From Caulobacter sp. (GTDB taxonomy: Bacteria; Pseudomonadota; Alphaproteobacteria; Caulobacterales; Caulobacteraceae): a stretch of 55,864 nt of DNA. Location: contig JAGIBE010000246.1 in NCBI GenBank assembly GCA_017744495.1, positions 1-55,864 of the forward strand, in the 5' to 3' direction. Below, in pieces: positions 22,267 to 31,641 of this stretch. The position numbers and the translations under genes are program-made. Positions within the stretch are counted from its first letter, which is position 1. Each line of letters opens with the position of its first letter. Below the pieces are notes generated by a model. It was not told the DNA's origin. It did no database searches and worked only from the letters and a program-made list of their open reading frames with translations.

Positions 22267-23958
22267 TCAGTAGGTGGCCAGCTTGACCTTGAGCACCTGC
22301 GGCAGGGTCGTCAGGTTCAGGCCGTAGTCGACGGAGTCGCCGTTCCACAGGCGGTCGAACACCCACTTGCCGTTCTCGAAGTGGCCTTCCTCGACCCGCG
22401 AGACCATGAACTGCTCGCCCTTGGCCGAGCCGAAAGTGACGCGGGCGCGATAACCGGTGACCAGGAACTCGTTGGGCGACAGCTGGGCGATCAGGGCGCC
22501 GCCGTCAGGGACCTCGCGATTGGGCTGCTTCTCGGTCTTGGCCATCCACGGGGCTTCCATCGAGCCGAACTGCCATTCGCCGTAGGTGACCCGCGCGGTC
22601 CAGCGATCGCCGAGCTTGAGGGTCTCGGCCGGGCCGCCGTCGGCCTCGCCCACGCCCCAGACCTTGCTCTCGAAAGACAGCCTGGCCCATTCGCGGGCCA
22701 TCGGCGCCAGGAGGCGGTAATGGACGCCGAAGGTCTCGAGGGTCTGAGCGTCGACGGCCTTGGCCCCGAGCGGGAAGTTCGAATAGCCGGTGTAGTCCAG
22801 GCCGAACGGCGAGAAGCCCAGCCCCTGATGGCCCAGGACGTCGTAGATGTAGCGGGCGAAGGCCTTGTCGCTCCCGATCTCGGGCACGAACAGCGGATTG
22901 TCGGGCCGGCCGTACTGCTCAAGCGTCTTCCGGACATTGGCGCTCTCGCGCATGTAGATGTCGGGCGCCAGGGCGTCGATCGACGGGGCCGCGGCCTTCC
23001 AGACGTCCAATACGTTCCAGGTCGGACCGCCCGACGAGTAGGTGTAGGGGTCCTGGTCCTTGAAGGGGTCGCGCAGGGCGGCGTTGACGTACATCGGCAG
23101 CGGCAGCTCGCGCTTGCCGGCGGCGGCCACCTCGTCGACGAACCGGCCGATCGACCAGGCATGGAAGAACTCGTCGGCGTCCTTGCCGAACACTTGGCTC
23201 CAGGTCCCCGGCTTCTTGCCCATGGCCTTGAGCAGCGAAGCGGGCACGGGCCCCTCGAACAGTTTCTGGGCGGTCGGCGAATGGTCGCGGACGGCGTTGT
23301 AGGTCCCGGTCTCGTTCTCGGGCTGGATCATGATCACCGTGTGATCGGGATCGACCGCCTTCAGATGGCGCATCAGGGCGACGAAGGCCATCTTGTCGGC
23401 CTCCAGCGTCGCGGGGAAGTGCGGCGACAGCGAGTTGCGCGTCTCGCCCTTGGCGGTGACCACCCGCGGGAAGCGCTTGTTGTCCAGCTTGACCCACTCG
23501 GGCGCATACTGCGGGCCGTTGTTCTTCCAGGTGGCGAACCACAGCAGGACCAGCTTCACGTCGTTCTGGCGCGCCTGCCCCAGCAGGGTGTCGACATAGG
23601 AGAAGTCGAACTGGCCCTCGACCGGCTCGATCTGCTCCCAGGCGACAGGGATCTCCAGGGTGTTGGCGTGCATCGCCTTCACCGCCGGCCAGACCTTGGG
23701 CAGCTGCGAGGGATAGTTGGCGGCGTTGTTGGCCTGGACGCCCAGCATCAGGAACGGCGCGCCGTCCACCATCAGGGCGTGGCGTCCGTCCTTGGCGACC
23801 AGCTTGGGCAAGTCGGCTGCGCGGGCCGGCGCCGGCCCGATCGCGCCGGCCAGCGCGGCGCCGGCGAACAGCGCTGCGATCAGCGCCAAGGGTCGAGCCC
23901 GCCTTGGCCGCGCCTCGTTCTGGATTCCCAAAGGTCGCCTCCCCGCTAGGGCCGTCAT
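22267..23958 (-). CDS. GH35 beta-galactosidase (DUF5597 C-terminus)
   Basis: The 563-residue protein has a signal peptide (L-A-L-I-A-A-L-F-A-G-A-A...A-R-A). It is a GH35 barrel: A-N-T-L-E-I-P-V-A-W-E-Q-I-E-P near the N-terminus, acid/base in Q-P-E-N-E-T-G (Glu 216), nucleophile in F-V-P-E-I-G (Glu 360), and a DUF5597-like C-terminal region. Related enzymes in xyloglucan loci remove side-chain galactose. ATG 23958 is annotated; TTG 23931 is an alternative with a much better ribosome site (GGGGAGG six bases before) and still a good signal peptide. A putative operator lies at 23990-24003. Confidence 0.88.
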   Translation of the reverse strand: MTALAGRRPLGIQNEARPRRARPLALIAALFAGAALAGAIGPAPARAADLPKLVAKDGRHALMVDGAPFLMLGVQANNAANYPSQLPKVWPAVKAMHANTLEIPVAWEQIEPVEGQFDFSYVDTLLGQARQNDVKLVLLWFATWKNNGPQYAPEWVKLDNKRFPRVVTAKGETRNSLSPHFPATLEADKMAFVALMRHLKAVDPDHTVIMIQPENETGTYNAVRDHSPTAQKLFEGPVPASLLKAMGKKPGTWSQVFGKDADEFFHAWSIGRFVDEVAAAGKRELPLPMYVNAALRDPFKDQDPYTYSSGGPTWNVLDVWKAAAPSIDALAPDIYMRESANVRKTLEQYGRPDNPLFVPEIGSDKAFARYIYDVLGHQGLGFSPFGLDYTGYSNFPLGAKAVDAQTLETFGVHYRLLAPMAREWARLSFESKVWGVGEADGGPAETLKLGDRWTARVTYGEWQFGSMEAPWMAKTEKQPNREVPDGGALIAQLSPNEFLVTGYRARVTFGSAKGEQFMVSRVEEGHFENGKWVFDRLWNGDSVDYGLNLTTLPQVLKVKLATY

Positions 23959-23989
23959 TCCGGAGGCGCGCCTCGTCGTGACGACAACT

Positions 23990-24003
23990 TGTTACCGTTA
24001 TCA
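23990..24003. promoter_or_regulatory. candidate LacI-type operator, motif B
   Basis: TGTTACCGTTATCA is an imperfect CG-centred palindrome sharing 11 of 14 positions with the TBDR operator TGATAGCGCTATCA. It lies 31 bases before the GH35 start, in the 96-base gap after the halogenase gene, so GH35-GH31 probably has its own promoter. Confidence 0.5.
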
Positions 24004-24054
24004 CTAGTATAAGTACGATAATTGACTGGCAAGGTGAGCCTTGGCCGCTCCGCC

Positions 24055-25566
24055 CTAGATCGGATCGGCCTTGCAGTGCCGGGCGATGAACTCGTCGTGG
24101 GTGATCAGCCGGTCGGCGATCCGGTGCATCTTGTCCTTGATGTTGAACAGCATGCGCTGGACGTCGGCGAGCGGCGGCACGTCGGCCAGGCGATCGTAAT
24201 CGCCGGGCTCTATTCCCTGGCCCACGAAGACGGCCAGCCAACTGGGCTCAGCGAACAGCTGGTCGTCGTAGCGGGCCACCTTTCCACGCTCGCGGAACAG
24301 CGCGATCTTGTGTGTCAGGCTGTCGGGCAGCGCCATGCTTCGGCAATAGCGCCACAGCTCCGAATCGTCCCGCTCGGTGGCCCGGTAGTGCAGGATGATG
24401 AAGTCGCGGATCTGCTCGTATTCGATCCTCGACAAGCGATTGTATTCCTCGACGGTCGCCGGGTCGTGATTGCGGGTCGGCAGCAGGGACAGCAGGCGCA
24501 TCACCCCCGTCTGGATCAGGTGGATGCTGGTCGACTCCAGCGGCTCCATGAAGCCGCTGGCCAGGCCCAGGGCCACGACGTTCTTGTTCCAGGCCTGCTT
24601 GCGGCGGCCGGTGGTGAAGCGCAGCAGTCGCGGCTCGGCGCGCGGCGCGCCGTCCAGATTGGTCAACAGGGTCGCGGCGGCCTCGTCGTCGCTGATGAAC
24701 GGACTGGAATAGACATAGCCGTTGCCCGTGCGGTGCTGCAGCGGGATCCGCCACTGCCAACCGGCGGCGCGGGCGGTCGAGCGCGTGTAGGGGGTCAGCG
24801 GGGTGACGCTCTCGCAGGGGACGGCCAGGGCCCGGTCGCAGGGCAGCCAGTGGGTCCAGTCCTCGTAGCCGGTCTTCAGCGTCTGCTCGATCAGCAGGCC
24901 GCGGAAGCCCGAGCAGTCGATGAAGAAGTCGCCCTCGATCCGCTTGCCGCCCTCCAGCTCGACCGCCTCGATGAAGCCGTCCGTGGCCCGTTGCCGGACC
25001 TCGACGATCTTGCCCTCGGTCCGCTTGACGCCCCGCTGCTCGGCGTAGTCACGCAGGAAGCGGGCGTAGAGGCCGGCGTCGAAATGATAGGCGTAGGCCA
25101 GGGGCGGCACGCCGGGCGGCAGGTCGCGCGGCGCGATGACGAACTTGCCCTTGGCGGCGGCGACCGCCGACATGGAATAGTCATAGATGTCGGTCGTGTC
25201 GCCGTGCTCGCGAAGCCGGCGCCAGTAGTGATGAAAGCCCACGCCCTCGATCGGCTCGCCGAAGGGGCCGAACGGGTGCAGGTAGCTGTGGCCCTTTCGC
25301 TTCCAGTCGCGGAACTCGATGCCCAGCTTGAACGTCGCCTGGGTCTTCTTGACGAAATCGATCTCGTCGACGCCCAGCAGGCTGTTGAGGAACTGGATCG
25401 GCGGGATGGTGGCCTCACCGACGCCCACCGTGCCGATCTCGTCGGACTCTATCAGCTCGATCTCGCCGACCCGCCCCTTGAGGGCGTGAACCAGCGCCGC
25501 CGCCGCCATCCAGCCGGCGGTGCCGCCGCCGACAATGACGAACTTGAAAGGAGCCGGGTCGGTCAT
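24055..25566 (-). CDS. flavin-dependent tryptophan-halogenase-like protein
   Basis: The 503-residue protein is full length for the family. It has the FAD motif V-G-G-G-T-A-G-W-M at the N-terminus, W270-Q-W272-R-I-P (the family's W-x-W-x-I-P that blocks monooxygenation), Lys 80 in A-T-F-K-L-G and Glu 344 in P-L-E-S-T, which correspond to the catalytic Lys79 and Glu346 of PrnA. So it looks catalytically complete. No signal peptide is seen, so it is cytoplasmic, unlike the glycosidases. It lies between the TBDR and GH35 genes on the same strand. Halogenase-like genes are often found beside sugar-locus TBDRs in Caulobacter and Xanthomonas relatives, but their substrate is not known to me. Confidence 0.9.
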   Translation of the reverse strand: MTDPAPFKFVIVGGGTAGWMAAAALVHALKGRVGEIELIESDEIGTVGVGEATIPPIQFLNSLLGVDEIDFVKKTQATFKLGIEFRDWKRKGHSYLHPFGPFGEPIEGVGFHHYWRRLREHGDTTDIYDYSMSAVAAAKGKFVIAPRDLPPGVPPLAYAYHFDAGLYARFLRDYAEQRGVKRTEGKIVEVRQRATDGFIEAVELEGGKRIEGDFFIDCSGFRGLLIEQTLKTGYEDWTHWLPCDRALAVPCESVTPLTPYTRSTARAAGWQWRIPLQHRTGNGYVYSSPFISDDEAAATLLTNLDGAPRAEPRLLRFTTGRRKQAWNKNVVALGLASGFMEPLESTSIHLIQTGVMRLLSLLPTRNHDPATVEEYNRLSRIEYEQIRDFIILHYRATERDDSELWRYCRSMALPDSLTHKIALFRERGKVARYDDQLFAEPSWLAVFVGQGIEPGDYDRLADVPPLADVQRMLFNIKDKMHRIADRLITHDEFIARHCKADPI

Positions 25567-25601
25567 GGCGCGGATTTTCCGTCATTGGGTCTCGCGCGCA
25601 A

Positions 25602-25652
25602 GCTAGAGCATCGCGCGGAAAAGTGGACCTGTATCGCGCGACTTGCTCTAGC
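25602..25652. repeat. short inverted repeat between TBDR and halogenase
   Basis: GCTAGAGCA (25602-25610) and TGCTCTAGC (25644-25652) are exact inverted repeats around a 33-base loop that also contains CGCGCG pairs. This looks like one of the small palindromic intergenic repeats common in these genomes. It lies 36 bases before the halogenase start. Confidence 0.55.
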
Positions 25653-25681
25653 GCCTTCTTTAGCTGACGCGACGAATAAAG

Positions 25682-25726
25682 AAGCCCCCGCCCCTACCCG
25701 GTGGGACCGGGCCGGAACGGGGGCTT
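25682..25726 (-). terminator. rho-independent terminator of the TBDR gene
   Basis: On the minus strand AAGCCCCCG pairs with CGGGGGCTT around a 27-base G/C-rich loop and is followed by CTTTATT. It begins 24 bases after the TBDR stop, separating the TBDR transcript from the halogenase gene. Confidence 0.8.
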
Positions 25727-25750
25727 GTTCAAGGGCTCGCGAGCGAGGCC

Positions 25751-28678
25751 TTAGAACGTGCCGCGGAGCACGATCGAGTAGCGACGATCCGCCGTGACCC
25801 AGTTGTGGCCCGTCAGACCCTCTTCAGGCCGGCCGGGATAGCTGACCAGGATCTTGGTCTTGGCGTTGGCCAGGTTCGCCGCCTGGAAGCCGATCTTCAG
25901 CCCGTCGTTGATGGTGTAGAACACCGAGCCGTCCAGCTGACCGTAGTCGTCGTACCAGGCCGGGATGTTGATGTTCGCGGCCGTGGTGGTCAGCAGGTAA
26001 CGCTCACGCCAGTTGTAGGCCAGACGCGCCGAGACCTTGCCCAGGTCGTAGAGCGCCGCGACGTTGTAGCTGGTCTTCGACATGCCCTCGAGGGGCAGGT
26101 CCTGGGCCTTCGCGTTGGTGATCTGAGTGTTGTCGTAAGGGTTGGCCGAAGCGTTGCGGGCGCCCTTGCTGTCGATATAGGTGAAGTTGGCCTGTACGCC
26201 GAAACCACGCAGCGCGCCGGGCAGGAAGTCGTAATACTGCTGATAGGCGACTTCGAAGCCCTTAACCTTCCCGTGACCGGCGTTGTACGGTTGGGTCACC
26301 TGGACGGTACGGGTCACGCCGTTGTTGGTGAAGTTGATGTTGGTCGCGGCGTTGTCGATGAAGTTGTAGATGTCCTTGTAGAACACCGTCGCCGTCAGGC
26401 TGCCCGTCGTGTTGAAATACCACTCGTACGACAGGTCGTACTGGGTCGAGCGGATCGGCTTCAGTTCCGGATTACCGGCATTGGCCGTGTACTGATAGAC
26501 GCAGTTGGCTTGGGAACCGCCGGGAATGCTGTTGGTGCAGACGCCGCCGACGATGAAGCCGTTGGTGGCGCCGATCGAGTAGTTCGGCGCCAGCTGCTGG
26601 AAGTCCGGACGGACGATCGACTTGGCCGTCGCGAAGCGGATGAACATGTCCGGGCTGAGCTTCAGACGCACGTTCAGACTGGGCAGGAGGCTCACATAGT
26701 CGCGGCCGCCCTTGATGGGGCTGGAGGCCCCGTTTCCGAACGCCTGGTCGGCGGCGGGGATATCGGAGCTGGTGCTGCCGTTGTTGACCGGGAAGGTCTG
26801 GGTGCCCTGGCCCTGAGTCTCGGTCTTGACCACGCGCAGGCCGATATTGCCGTCGATCTCGCGCTGGTCGCCCCAAAGCGAAACGTCGTGGCCGAACCGC
26901 AGCAGGCCGTAGGCCGCCAGGGTCTCTTCCTTCTGGTGGTTGATGCTGCCCCTGCCGCCGGCGGGGGTCTGCTCGTCGAAGACGCCATTGAAGGCGCGCC
27001 AGCCGCCGCCGTTGGCCTGCGCGATCCGTTGCAACAACTGCGAGGTGTCGCCGTAATTGTTCACGAAGGCCGCGCTCGGCATCACGAACGCCGCGGGGAT
27101 CTTGGCCTTGCCGCGGAAGTAGTTGTCGAACGCGAAGACTCCGTAATAGCCCTGGTAGCCGTCCAGCGTGGAGATCGGACCGGTCGCCGACCAGCTCGGC
27201 GCCACCGTGTCCCAGCGATAGGTGGTTTCGCGGGTGGTGGCTTGGCGGAAGGTGTGGCGGACGCCGAAGCGGAACGACTTCAGCCAGCTGCCCTCGTCGA
27301 AGCTGTACTCGCCGTCGAAGCGCTCGGCCCACTCGGCGGCGTCGTTGCGGTCATGGTGATCCATCGCCGCTTGCAGGTAGTAGTTGGCGGGATCGGCCAG
27401 GAAGGCGGCGTCGTTGTTGGCCGTGATCTGGGGCAGGTCCCCGGTCAGATCCAGAGTGGCGGGCTTGGTCGCGCCGTTCAGCGAGTTGAACGCGGTGTTA
27501 TCGACCGTTTTGGTCTTGGCGTAGATGTACTGGACGTCGGCGGTGAACGCCCACTTGTCGTTGGGATTGTACTTCAGGTTCAGCGAGTAGTCCGAGGTCA
27601 CCGAGCTGCGGTCGGCGAAGCGGGTGTCGATCAGCGACGAGCCGAGTTCCGTACCGTTGGGCGCATTGGCCATCGTGCCTTTGAGGAAGTGGCCGGTATC
27701 GTCGTAGGTGAAGCTGGTCCCGGCAGCCGGACCGTTGCCCGATCCGGGGTTGAAGCCGTTGGCGCGCTCCGTCGAAGCCTGCGAGGCGGACGAGCGCAGG
27801 AAGTGCAAGGTGGCTTCCCACTGCTCGTTCGGGCGCCATTGCAGGGCGGCGTCGATGCCCTTGCGCTCGCGCTCGAAGTCCAGGGTGCGATAGCCGTAGC
27901 CGCCGGGGACGTACACCGTCTTGCCGGGAACCAGGTCGGTGCGGACGTTGTAGGGATCGACCGACATGGTGTCGGTTCGGCTGGAGAGCTTGGAGTCGGA
28001 CAGGTCGATCAGGAAACCAAGCTCGCCGATGTTGGTCTCCCAGCGGTTGCTGTAGAGAATCGAACCGCTGGGCTCCCACTTCCGCGACAGGTCGCCCCAG
28101 CTAGAGTCGAGCGAATAGGCCAGGACGCTCTTCTTGGCGTCGAACGGCATGCGCGTGCGCAGGTTTACGGTGCCGCCCACGCCGCCTTCGATGATGTCGG
28201 CCGACGGGTTCTTGTAGACGTCGACGCCGGCCATCAGCTCAGGCGGCACGTCTTCGAAGCTCAGCGTGCGGCCGGCCTTGGCCGAGAAGCTGTCGCGGCC
28301 GTTCAGTTCGCCGCGCACCCAGCTGAGGCCGCGAACCTGCACGCCGCTGCCTTCGACCGAGATGCGGTCGGCGTCGCGGGGATCGGTGGTGCGGCCGATG
28401 GTGACGCCCGAGATGCGCTGCAGCGCCTCGGTGACGCTGCGGTCAGGCAGGGCCCCGATGTCGGTCGAAGTGATCGAATCGACCATCTGCTCGGCGTTCT
28501 GCTTCAGCTTCTGCGCCGACTGGATGGCGGCCCGCTGGCCGGTGACGACGATTTCTTCGACCGTATCGGTGGCCGGGGCCGGGGCCGCTTGCGCCAGGGC
28601 GACGGCCGGCGCGGCGAGGCAGAGCACGAGCGCCGATGCGCCCATCATCATGACGGTACGAGACTTGCGAGGCTGCAT
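25751..28678 (-). CDS. large TonB-dependent receptor (oligosaccharide uptake)
   Basis: The 975-residue protein has a signal peptide (M-Q-P-R-K-S-R-T...A-V-A-L-A), a TonB box E-E-I-V-V-T-G at about 41-47, the plug domain (L-P-D-R-S-V-T-E-A-L-Q-R-I-S-G-V, P-P-E-L-M-A-G-V-D-V-Y-K-N-P) and a C-terminal barrel ending in aromatic F. Size and plug pattern match the Caulobacter-type TBDRs used for oligosaccharide import across the outer membrane. GGAAGG lies seven bases before ATG 28678; the ATG at 28783 lies upstream of it. In context the ligand is probably xyloglucan oligosaccharide. A perfect 20-bp operator-like palindrome lies upstream. Confidence 0.92.
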   Translation of the reverse strand: MQPRKSRTVMMMGASALVLCLAAPAVALAQAAPAPATDTVEEIVVTGQRAAIQSAQKLKQNAEQMVDSITSTDIGALPDRSVTEALQRISGVTIGRTTDPRDADRISVEGSGVQVRGLSWVRGELNGRDSFSAKAGRTLSFEDVPPELMAGVDVYKNPSADIIEGGVGGTVNLRTRMPFDAKKSVLAYSLDSSWGDLSRKWEPSGSILYSNRWETNIGELGFLIDLSDSKLSSRTDTMSVDPYNVRTDLVPGKTVYVPGGYGYRTLDFERERKGIDAALQWRPNEQWEATLHFLRSSASQASTERANGFNPGSGNGPAAGTSFTYDDTGHFLKGTMANAPNGTELGSSLIDTRFADRSSVTSDYSLNLKYNPNDKWAFTADVQYIYAKTKTVDNTAFNSLNGATKPATLDLTGDLPQITANNDAAFLADPANYYLQAAMDHHDRNDAAEWAERFDGEYSFDEGSWLKSFRFGVRHTFRQATTRETTYRWDTVAPSWSATGPISTLDGYQGYYGVFAFDNYFRGKAKIPAAFVMPSAAFVNNYGDTSQLLQRIAQANGGGWRAFNGVFDEQTPAGGRGSINHQKEETLAAYGLLRFGHDVSLWGDQREIDGNIGLRVVKTETQGQGTQTFPVNNGSTSSDIPAADQAFGNGASSPIKGGRDYVSLLPSLNVRLKLSPDMFIRFATAKSIVRPDFQQLAPNYSIGATNGFIVGGVCTNSIPGGSQANCVYQYTANAGNPELKPIRSTQYDLSYEWYFNTTGSLTATVFYKDIYNFIDNAATNINFTNNGVTRTVQVTQPYNAGHGKVKGFEVAYQQYYDFLPGALRGFGVQANFTYIDSKGARNASANPYDNTQITNAKAQDLPLEGMSKTSYNVAALYDLGKVSARLAYNWRERYLLTTTAANINIPAWYDDYGQLDGSVFYTINDGLKIGFQAANLANAKTKILVSYPGRPEEGLTGHNWVTADRRYSIVLRGTF

Positions 28679-28805
28679 TTCGGTTTCCTTCCCCCAGGTG
28701 AGATCCGTCCCAGCGCTCTCAGGGCGCCAGTGACGTGCGCCGCACGGGTAGCGGTCACACGATCTGGCAGGACCCTTAGTCATATAATTGGGACTTACAA
28801 GACAA

Positions 28806-28825
28806 AATTGATAGCGCTATCAATT
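28806..28825. promoter_or_regulatory. perfect 20-bp LacI-type operator
   Basis: AATTGATAGCGCTATCAATT is a perfect palindrome centred on GC/CG with the inner core TGATAGCGCTATCA. It lies 128 bases before the TBDR start and 138 before the dehydratase start, so it could control both. Weaker relatives are at 23990-24003 and 5957-5970. Confidence 0.7.
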
Positions 28826-28924
28826 AGCGTCGGAATCGCGACTTTTACGCCGCACTTCCCCACAACTCCCCGTGAATCCACGATGTTTGCAACCATCGTT
28901 ATTATACTATAAATCGACCCCATC

Positions 28925-28944
28925 GGACGCGAGTAGCCGCGTCC
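28925..28944. other. small hairpin in the dehydratase leader
   Basis: GGACGCG and CGCGTCC form a 7-bp stem with a 6-base loop, 18 bases before the dehydratase start. It is not followed by a T-run, so a leader structure is more likely than a terminator. Function unknown. Confidence 0.35.
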
Positions 28945-28962
28945 GTGACGTCAGGAAAGAAC

Positions 28963-30699
28963 ATGGGTCAGGGAGACGGGGGCGGCAGGTTCCGCAGCGG
29001 TCACAGCTACGGGAAGCTGGATCGGGACGGCTTCATCCATCGCAGCTGGATGAAGAGCCAGGGCTTGCCGGACGACGTGTTCGACGGGCGGCCGGTGATC
29101 GGCATCTGCAATACCTGGTCGGAAATCACGCCCTGCAACGCGGGGCTGCGCGACCTCGCCGAGCATGTGAAGCGCGGCGTCTGGGAAGCCGGCGGCCTGC
29201 CGCTGGAATTCCCGGCTATCTCGCTGGGCGAGACCCAGATGCGGCCGACCGCCATGCTGTTCCGCAACCTGCTGGCCATGGACGTCGAGGAATCCATTCG
29301 CGGCAATCCGATCGACGGGGTCGTGCTGCTGGGCGGCTGCGACAAGACCACGCCGGGCCAGATGATGGGCGCGGCCAGCGTCGACCTGCCGACCATCGTC
29401 GTCTCCTCCGGCCCCATGCTGAACGGCAAGTTCCGCGGCAGGGACATCGGCTCGGGTACGGACGTCTGGAAGTTCTCCGAAGCCGTGCGGGCCGGCGAAA
29501 TGACCCTGCCGGAATTCATGTCGGCCGAGAGCGGCATGAGCCGCTCACCCGGCACCTGCATGACCATGGGCACCGCCTCGACCATGGCCGCCATCGTCGA
29601 GGCCATGGGCATGAGCCTGCCCTACAACGCCTCGATCCCGGCCGTGGACGCGCGCCGCGCCGCCATGGCCCATCACACCGGCCGCACCATCGTGAAGATG
29701 GTCCATGACGGCCTGACCATGTCGCAAGTGGCCACCCGCGCCGCCTTCGAGAACGCCCTGCGTGTGCACGCCGCGATCGGCGGCTCGACCAACGCCGTGG
29801 TCCACCTGCTGGCCCTGGCCGGCCGCCTGGGCGTAGAGCTCAGCCTCGAGGACTTCGACAACCTGTCGCGCGACGTGCCGCTGCTGGTCGACCTGCAGCC
29901 CTCCGGCCGCTTCCTGATGGAGGACCTGCACTACGCCGGCGGCCTGCCGGCGGTGATGAAGCAGATGGCCCCCTTCCTGAACCCTCAGGCCCTGACCGTC
30001 TCGGGCGCGCCGATCGGCGAGCAGTACGAGAAGGCCGAAGTGTTCAACGCCGAGGTCATCCGCGGCGTCGAAGCGCCCGTGAAGCCCGACAGCGGCATTT
30101 GGGTGCTGCGCGGCAACCTCGCCCCCGGCGGAGCGGTGATGAAGCCCAGCGCCGCCAGCCCCGAGCTCTTGAGCCACAAGGGCAAGGCCGTGGTCTTCGA
30201 GACCATCGAGGACTTCAAGGCTCGCATCGACTCGCCCGAGCTGGACGTCGACGAGACTTCGATCCTGGTGCTCAAGGGCTGCGGCCCCAAGGGCTATCCG
30301 GGCATGCCGGAAGTGGGCAACATGCCGCTTCCGACCAAGCTGCTGGAGAAGGGCGTCAAGGACATGGTCCGCATCAGCGACGCCCGGATGAGCGGCACGG
30401 CCTTCGGGACCGTGATCCTGCACGTCTCGCCCGAGTCCGACGCCGGCGGCGCGCTGGCCGTGGTGCGCAGTGGCGACGAGATCGAACTGAACGGTCCAGC
30501 CCGCTCGCTGAACCTGCTGATCTCCGACGAGGAGCTGTCCGGCCGCCTGGCCGAGTGGCAGGTCAACCCGCCCGCGCCCAAGGCGACGCGTGGCTACGCC
30601 AAGCTGTACATCGACCACGTGCTGGGCGCCGACAAGGGCGCGGACCTGGACTTCCTGGTCGGCGCCAGCGGCTCGGTCGTCACGCGCGAGTCGCACTAG
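28963..30699 (+). CDS. IlvD/Edd-family sugar-acid dehydratase, probably galactonate-type
   Basis: The 578-residue protein has the three iron-sulfur cysteines of the family: Cys 49 (G-I-C-N-T-W), Cys 126 (G-G-C-D-K) and Cys 199 (P-G-T-C-M). The sequence is of the pentonate/hexonate dehydratase branch (N-T-W-S-E-I-T-P-C-N), like xylonate and arabonate dehydratases. It removes water to give 2-keto-3-deoxy sugar acids. Being directly followed by KDGal kinase and KDPGal aldolase genes, the likely substrate is D-galactonate, but L-arabonate, D-xylonate or L-fuconate cannot be excluded. ATG 28963 has AGGAAAG upstream; GTG 28945 is a weaker choice. Confidence 0.85.
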   Translation: MGQGDGGGRFRSGHSYGKLDRDGFIHRSWMKSQGLPDDVFDGRPVIGICNTWSEITPCNAGLRDLAEHVKRGVWEAGGLPLEFPAISLGETQMRPTAMLFRNLLAMDVEESIRGNPIDGVVLLGGCDKTTPGQMMGAASVDLPTIVVSSGPMLNGKFRGRDIGSGTDVWKFSEAVRAGEMTLPEFMSAESGMSRSPGTCMTMGTASTMAAIVEAMGMSLPYNASIPAVDARRAAMAHHTGRTIVKMVHDGLTMSQVATRAAFENALRVHAAIGGSTNAVVHLLALAGRLGVELSLEDFDNLSRDVPLLVDLQPSGRFLMEDLHYAGGLPAVMKQMAPFLNPQALTVSGAPIGEQYEKAEVFNAEVIRGVEAPVKPDSGIWVLRGNLAPGGAVMKPSAASPELLSHKGKAVVFETIEDFKARIDSPELDVDETSILVLKGCGPKGYPGMPEVGNMPLPTKLLEKGVKDMVRISDARMSGTAFGTVILHVSPESDAGGALAVVRSGDEIELNGPARSLNLLISDEELSGRLAEWQVNPPAPKATRGYAKLYIDHVLGADKGADLDFLVGASGSVVTRESH

Positions 30700-31641
30700 A
30701 TGAATCCGATGGACAGTTCGGTCACGATCTTCGGCGACTGGGGCACCTCGCGCCTGCGGCTCTATCTGCGCCAAGGCAAGAGCGTACTGGACCGCCGCGA
30801 CGGACCGGGCATCGGGGCACTGAACGGCGCCTCGCCGCGCGAGGCGTTCCTGGACCTGGTCGGCGACTGGCGCGAGGCCGGTCCGTCCCTGGCCCTGCTG
30901 TGCGGCATGGTCGGTTCGCGCAACGGCTGGCAGGAAGCCGCCTACGCCCCCTGCCCCGCCGGCGCCGCCGACATCCGCGAGCGCCTGCTGCATCTCGACG
31001 CCGACGGCCTGCCGGTCGCCATCGTGCCGGGCCTCTCCTGCCGCAACGCCCTGGGCGGTCCAGACGTGATGCGCGGCGAGGAGACCCAGATCCTGGGCGC
31101 CCTCGAACTGGATCCCGCCCTCAAGCGCGGCCGCCACCTGCTGGCCCTGCCCGGCACCCACACCAAGTGGGTCGCGGTCGAGGACGGCCGGATCACCGAC
31201 TTCGTCACCGCCCCGGTCGGCGAGCTTTACGCCTTGCTGCGCGAGCACTCGATCCTGGCCAAGGCAGCGCCCGGCGACGATCCGGAGTCCGCCGAGGGCT
31301 TCGCCCAGGGCGTGGCCCGCGTCCGAGAGCAGGGCGCCGCGCGCCTGCCGCACCTGATCTTCGAGACCCGCAGCCGCCAGCTGATCGACGGCCTGCCCAA
31401 GGCCGACGCCATGGGCTTCCTGTCGGGCCTGCTGCTGGCCGCCGACGTCGCCGCCACCGCCGACTGGTTCGGCGCGCTGGGCCAGGTGTCGCTGATCGGC
31501 GCCCCGGCCCTGAGCGCCCTCTACGCCCAGGCCATCACCGCCTTCGGCGGGGCCAGCGCGGCCGTCGACGGCGACTCCGCCGTCCTGGCCGGTCTCTCGG
31601 TCCTGTCGCCGAACACCAGTGGAGTACACGTCGTTGCCTAG
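30700..31641 (+). CDS. dgoK: 2-dehydro-3-deoxygalactonokinase
   Basis: The 313-residue kinase begins V-T-I-F-G-D-W-G-T-S-R-L-R, the usual DgoK N-terminal phosphate-binding segment, with C-G-M-V-G-S-R-x-G-W, M-R-G-E-E-T-Q and A-L-P-G-T-H-T-K-W. It phosphorylates KDGal to KDPGal. ATG 30700 follows immediately after the dehydratase TAG, and its 3' end overlaps dgoA, indicating one operon. Confidence 0.93.
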   Translation: MNPMDSSVTIFGDWGTSRLRLYLRQGKSVLDRRDGPGIGALNGASPREAFLDLVGDWREAGPSLALLCGMVGSRNGWQEAAYAPCPAGAADIRERLLHLDADGLPVAIVPGLSCRNALGGPDVMRGEETQILGALELDPALKRGRHLLALPGTHTKWVAVEDGRITDFVTAPVGELYALLREHSILAKAAPGDDPESAEGFAQGVARVREQGAARLPHLIFETRSRQLIDGLPKADAMGFLSGLLLAADVAATADWFGALGQVSLIGAPALSALYAQAITAFGGASAAVDGDSAVLAGLSVLSPNTSGVHVVA

